From the NCBI GenBank assembly GCA_015521565.1, contig WANX01000132.1:1-50301 (forward strand): a stretch of DNA of 50,301 nt, in the 5' to 3' direction. The notes below the pieces were generated by a model that made no database searches, had not been told where the DNA came from, and saw nothing but the letters and a program-made list of their open reading frames with translations. The position numbers and the translations under genes were made by a program. Source of the stretch: Candidatus Hydrothermarchaeota archaeon (GTDB lineage: Archaea; Hydrothermarchaeota; Hydrothermarchaeia; Hydrothermarchaeales; BMS3B). Positions within the stretch are counted from its first letter, which is position 1. Every line of letters begins with the position of its first letter. Of this stretch, positions 46,386 through 50,301 are shown piece after piece.

Positions 46386-47261
46386 TCACATAAACTTTTT
46401 TGCCCTCTCGATAACCCAGGCCGCGTCTCCGCGCACATTCTCCTTTTCGTGGGCGAGAAGCCTCTCAAAGGCTCCGTGAAGCTTCCGGAGCATCTCCGGT
46501 CTTGCTCTGAAAAGCTCCTCCAGGGCGAGCATCGCACCCATCTTAACCCGCATGCTGCTGTCGGCGATGAGCCCGACCAGCACCTCTGCTACAGCAGCGT
46601 CCCGGGCGGCCCACTCCCCCGCCTTTTCCGCCAAACCCCGGGCAAGCATCTGCCTCACCACCTCCGCACGCCTCCGCCGGTCGAGCACCGCCTCCACCGC
46701 ATCTGTTATCTCCCTCAGGGAAGCGTCGCCCTCAAGCTTTAGCTTGCCGTCAACCACAAGCGTTGGAGCAGCTGTGACCTCGTACTCCTCCCTCAGCTTC
46801 TCCTCCACAAGCGCGTCCACCACCACGCTTCTAATCCAGCTTTCCCTTAGCGCCAGCATGTTGCAGCGCTTCACCACCCTTGCACAGCGGGGGCATGAGC
46901 TGGTGACGAACACTAAGAGCTCCACCTCCTGCTCTGGTTTCAGGGGCTTCAGCACAACCTCGGGCAGGCTATTTCCACCCGCCGCCTTCAGGGTTTCCAG
47001 AAATGGTGTGAGCTCCCTTCCCACAGGCAGCGTGCGGTACACCACCGCTTTTCTTCCGGCCTTTTCGACCGCCAGTGCAGGGGCGTTTGCGCTGCCCTCT
47101 TCCACCCTCAGCTTTATCATGTCGCTTATGCGTGTGAGCTGGCGGGCAAGCTCCTCCATCCTATTCCCCGCATCTCCATTTCTCAGCACCACCAGGGTGA
47201 CCTCGCCCTTCAGCGAGTGCAGCACGCGCCTGGCCCTGTTCAGCTCCGCATCGCTTAGCAT
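46386..47261 (-). CDS. Thioredoxin/PDO-like protein with CPRC motif fused to HEAT-like C-terminus
   Basis: LVFVTSSCPRCARVVKRCNMLAL; YEVTAAPTLVVDGKLKLEG; C-terminal VLVGLIADSSMRVKMGAMLALEELFRARPEM...ENVRGDAAWVIERAKKF. Confidence 0.7.
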   Translation of the reverse strand: MLSDAELNRARRVLHSLKGEVTLVVLRNGDAGNRMEELARQLTRISDMIKLRVEEGSANAPALAVEKAGRKAVVYRTLPVGRELTPFLETLKAAGGNSLPEVVLKPLKPEQEVELLVFVTSSCPRCARVVKRCNMLALRESWIRSVVVDALVEEKLREEYEVTAAPTLVVDGKLKLEGDASLREITDAVEAVLDRRRRAEVVRQMLARGLAEKAGEWAARDAAVAEVLVGLIADSSMRVKMGAMLALEELFRARPEMLRKLHGAFERLLAHEKENVRGDAAWVIERAKKFM

Positions 47262-47331
47262 GGAACCACCTCTTCACAAAAGTTTTAGACGGGAAGGTTT
47301 GTAACAAGGGAAGTCTTGAGAGGTGTTAGGT

Positions 47332-47517
47332 ATGAGCAAGGGCACTCCTTCGATGGGCAAGAGAAACAAGCTCCTGCACGTGCGCTGCCGCAGGTGCGGG
47401 AGGAACGCGTACCACGTGAAGAAGAAGCGCTGCGCCGCCTGCGGCTTCGGGAGGACGCGCAGGATAAGGAGCTACTCCTGGCAGAACAAAAAGGTCAACC
47501 GCATGCGCAGAGTTTAA
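47332..47517 (+). CDS. rpl37e: Ribosomal protein L37e
   Basis: [61 protein letters not shown]. Confidence 0.97.
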   Translation: MSKGTPSMGKRNKLLHVRCRRCGRNAYHVKKKRCAACGFGRTRRIRSYSWQNKKVNRMRRV

Positions 47518-47580
47518 TGACGTAAGCTTTATTAGTATTTTTTGCCTACTTAAGAGCATTCAAGGAGAGAGGTTTCCAGC

Positions 47581-48987
47581 TTGCTACGCGACAGGTGCGG
47601 CGTGGTGGGAATACACTCGCCTGACGATGAGAGGGTCTCCTACTACATATTCTACGCCCTGCTTGCTCTCCAGCACCGCGGGCAGGAGTCCTGCGGCATT
47701 ACCATGCGCACCGGCGGAGAGTTCATCTCGGAGAAGGGGATGGGGCTGGTAAATGAGGTGTTCTCCCTGGATAAGCTGAACAAGCTTGAGGGGAATGCCG
47801 GAATAGGGCACGTGCGCTACTCCACGACGGGCGAGTCTGAGCTCTTCAACGCCCAGCCCTTTGTGGTGGGACACTCGAAGGGTACAATTGCGATAGCGCA
47901 CAACGGCAACATAGTCAACGCCGAGGAGCTCCGGGAGAAGCTGAAGGCGAGCGGCCAGGCCTTCGTTTCGACGAGCGACACCGAGGTTATCGCCCACCTG
48001 ATAGTGAGGGAGTACCTTAGAAGCGGGGACATGGTGCATGCGATAGCAATGACGATGAGGAAGCTCGTCGGCTCCTACTCGCTGGCTATCCTCACCGACG
48101 ACGCGCTCATAGCGGTGCGCGACCCCCTTGGCATACGCCCCCTCTCCCTCGGAAGAACCCGCGACGGGGGCTACATCTTCGCCTCTGAAAGCGTGGCCTT
48201 CGATGTGATAAACGCAAGCTTTGAGCGCGACATTAAACCGGGTGAGATATTTGTGGTGTCAGAGAGCGGGGCGAAGAGCCACCGCCCCTACAAGCTTCCC
48301 CGGAGGGCGCACTGCATGTTCGAGTACGTGTACTTCTCCCGTCCCGACTCTGTGCTCAACGGCATACCCGTGTACGAGGTTAGGGAGAAGCTGGGCATGC
48401 TCATGGCAGAGCGCGACGAAGTCGAGGCTGACCTGGTCACGCCTATTCCCGACTCGGCCATACCCTTCGCCCTGGGCTATGCGCGCGCCAGGGGTATACC
48501 CTACCGCGAGGGCTTGATACGCAACCGCTACGTGGGGAGAACCTTCATCCTGCCCAGCCAGAAGGCCAGGGAGCTGGCGGTGAAGCTCAAGCTCAACCCG
48601 CTCGCGAGGCAGATCGCGGGCAAGCGCGTGGTGCTCTTCGACGACAGCATCGTGCGCGGCACCACCTCGCGCAGGATAATCTCCATCCTCAAGGAGGCAG
48701 GCGCAAGGGAGGTGCACATGCGCGTGGGCTGCCCGCCCATCCGCTCGCCCTGCAAGCTGGGCATAGACATGCCCACCCATGAGGAGCTCATTGCAAGTTC
48801 CCGAAGCGTCGAGGAGATACGCCTTGCAATAGGCGCTGATACGCTGAAGTACACGCGGATTGAGGACCTGATAGAAGCGATAGGCCTGGGGGAGAACAGA
48901 CTGTGCCTGGGCTGCCTCACGGGCAGGTACCCCGTGGAGATTGCCAGGTACGAGCAGCTGCGCCTGCCCGTGTATCTTAAAAAGTAA
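47581..48987 (+). CDS. purF: Amidophosphoribosyltransferase PurF
   Basis: RDRCGVVGIHSPDD; LALQHRGQESCGI; VVLFDDSIVRGTTSRRI. The ORF track marks 47581 (TTG start) as Met. Confidence 0.97.
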   Translation: MLRDRCGVVGIHSPDDERVSYYIFYALLALQHRGQESCGITMRTGGEFISEKGMGLVNEVFSLDKLNKLEGNAGIGHVRYSTTGESELFNAQPFVVGHSKGTIAIAHNGNIVNAEELREKLKASGQAFVSTSDTEVIAHLIVREYLRSGDMVHAIAMTMRKLVGSYSLAILTDDALIAVRDPLGIRPLSLGRTRDGGYIFASESVAFDVINASFERDIKPGEIFVVSESGAKSHRPYKLPRRAHCMFEYVYFSRPDSVLNGIPVYEVREKLGMLMAERDEVEADLVTPIPDSAIPFALGYARARGIPYREGLIRNRYVGRTFILPSQKARELAVKLKLNPLARQIAGKRVVLFDDSIVRGTTSRRIISILKEAGAREVHMRVGCPPIRSPCKLGIDMPTHEELIASSRSVEEIRLAIGADTLKYTRIEDLIEAIGLGENRLCLGCLTGRYPVEIARYEQLRLPVYLKK

Positions 48988-49055
48988 AAAATCACCCTGC
49001 GAGTTGCACTCTCCAGGAGCACAACCCTTATTAACCTTCCTGCCAACTCTCTGCT

Positions 49056-50093
49056 ATGGAAGAGGGAATGACCTACGCAAAGGCGGGGGTTGACATAGAC
49101 AGGGAAAGCCTCGCGATTCGCGCGCTCGCGGAGCGGCTCAGGGCTACCCTCGCCCTGAGGAAGGGCAGAGCCGGGGAGAGCCTTCTCGGCGTTGGGCACT
49201 TCGCTGCGCTGGTGAAGCTTGATGATACGCGGGTGCTCGCCCTCTCCGCGGACGGTGTTGGCACCAAGATTCTCGTCGCCAGGGCGATGCAGAAGTACGA
49301 CACCATAGGCATAGACCTCGTGGCAATGAACGCCAACGACATAATCTGCGTGGGTGCGGAGCCGCTTGTATTGCTGGACTACCTCGCCGTGGAGGAGCCC
49401 GACCCGGAGATAACCGCCCAGATAGCAGAGGGCCTTGCGAGGGGTGCGGAGCTCGCCGGGATAAGCATCCCGGGCGGAGAGCTCGCAACTCTTCCCGAGA
49501 TCGTCGAAGGCTTCGACCTCGCGGGCTTAATCGTCGGGATGGTGGAGGCAGACAAGATAATCACAGGCGAGAGGGTGGAGCCGGGTGACGTTGTAATAGG
49601 TCTCGAGAGCTCCGGCATACACAGCAACGGCTTAACCCTTGCCAGGAAGGTGATACTGGAGCACTACCGCATAGATGAGGAGATATTCCCGGGGAGAAAG
49701 GCGGGCGAGGAGCTTCTCGAACCCACGAAGATTTATGTGCGCGAGGTGCTGGAGTGCATCACCAGAGCTGAGGTTCATGGTCTTGCGAACATCACCGGCG
49801 GCGGGCTCGCGAACCTCACCAGAATAACACGGCACGGCTTTTACCTGGACAACCTGCCCGAGCCACCGCGCATCTTCGGGCTGATTCAGGAGCTGGGCCG
49901 CGTGCCCGAGCGGGAGATGTACAGGACCTTCAACATGGGTGTGGGCTTCTGCATAGTTACAAGCGAGGAGGAGAGCGAAAAGGTGGTCGAGATATGCCGC
50001 CGGCACGGCACCAACGCGAGCGTAATTGGGCGTGTGGTGGCTGGAGAAAACGTGGTCAAAATCAAGGGCAAGGACTTTGCGCTGAGCTACTGA
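49056..50093 (+). CDS. purM: Phosphoribosylformylglycinamidine cyclo-ligase PurM
   Basis: TYAKAGVDID; LSADGVGTKILVARAMQKYDTIGIDLVAMNANDIICVGAEPLVLLDYLA; GLESSGIHSNGLTLAR; ITGGGLANL. Confidence 0.97.
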   Translation: MEEGMTYAKAGVDIDRESLAIRALAERLRATLALRKGRAGESLLGVGHFAALVKLDDTRVLALSADGVGTKILVARAMQKYDTIGIDLVAMNANDIICVGAEPLVLLDYLAVEEPDPEITAQIAEGLARGAELAGISIPGGELATLPEIVEGFDLAGLIVGMVEADKIITGERVEPGDVVIGLESSGIHSNGLTLARKVILEHYRIDEEIFPGRKAGEELLEPTKIYVREVLECITRAEVHGLANITGGGLANLTRITRHGFYLDNLPEPPRIFGLIQELGRVPEREMYRTFNMGVGFCIVTSEEESEKVVEICRRHGTNASVIGRVVAGENVVKIKGKDFALSY

Positions 50094-50281
50094 CGGCGTG
50101 CCCTGTACAGGAAGCGCCTCCCGTCCCAGCGCCTCTCCACCAGGCCGAGCTGGTAGAGCTCCTCCAGCAGTCTGCGCGTCTTGCTCCTGTTGCTGAAGGT
50201 CGCACTTGAAAGGGTATCCAGGTCCATGTACGCGCTTCCGAGCAGCCTCAAAACAAAGGTGTGGTCCATGCTGAGCTTCAT
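50087..50281 (-). CDS. Small winged-helix protein
   Basis: LLGSAYMDLDTLSSATFSNRSKTRRLLEELYQLGLVERRWDGRRFLYRARRQ. Confidence 0.65.
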   Translation of the reverse strand: MKLSMDHTFVLRLLGSAYMDLDTLSSATFSNRSKTRRLLEELYQLGLVERRWDGRRFLYRARRQ

Positions 50282-50301
50282 AGCCTCACCTCACATAAAG
50301 A

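Noticed and set aside
1-50301. tRNA, rRNA and CRISPR arrays
   Set aside because: No T-loop/anticodon-like cloverleaf, rRNA signature or regularly spaced direct repeat was seen by eye. A tRNAscan-SE and CRISPR-finder run would be decisive.

Overview
The window is about 50 kb of archaeal chromosome. The archaeal call rests on ribosomal protein L37e, Trm1, archaeal-type PheS/PheT, a Tfx regulator, and FmdE- and FpoF-like families. An Archaeoglobi-like or related euryarchaeal origin is a guess. The right third (about 35.7-50.3 kb) is mostly housekeeping: pheST, trm1, ilvC, valS, rpl37e, purF, purM. The left 35 kb is an unusually dense respiratory and regulatory island. It contains: (i) a nitrate/nitrite-type module with a Tat-exported NapA, OB-fold lipoprotein, NapG, NapH, NapD, an octaheme HAO-like cytochrome c, and a heme-copper-oxidase-like membrane protein; (ii) a second Tat-exported DMSO-reductase-family operon with alpha subunit, PsrB-like subunit, diheme lipoprotein, TorD, FmdE-like protein and TatA, with no membrane anchor subunit; (iii) sensor systems comprising a c-heme (CxxCH) histidine kinase, a PhnD-like binding protein with histidine kinase, response regulator and ACR3-like transporter, three REC-wHTH regulators and one REC-CheX protein; (iv) molybdenum cofactor genes moeA, mobB and moaE, plus tfx. 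The most unusual single observation is an FrhB/FpoF-like (F420-dehydrogenase beta family) protein in the nap operon. Its domains appear in circularly permuted order, and the gene boundaries look genuine. No rRNA, tRNA or CRISPR array was recognised.
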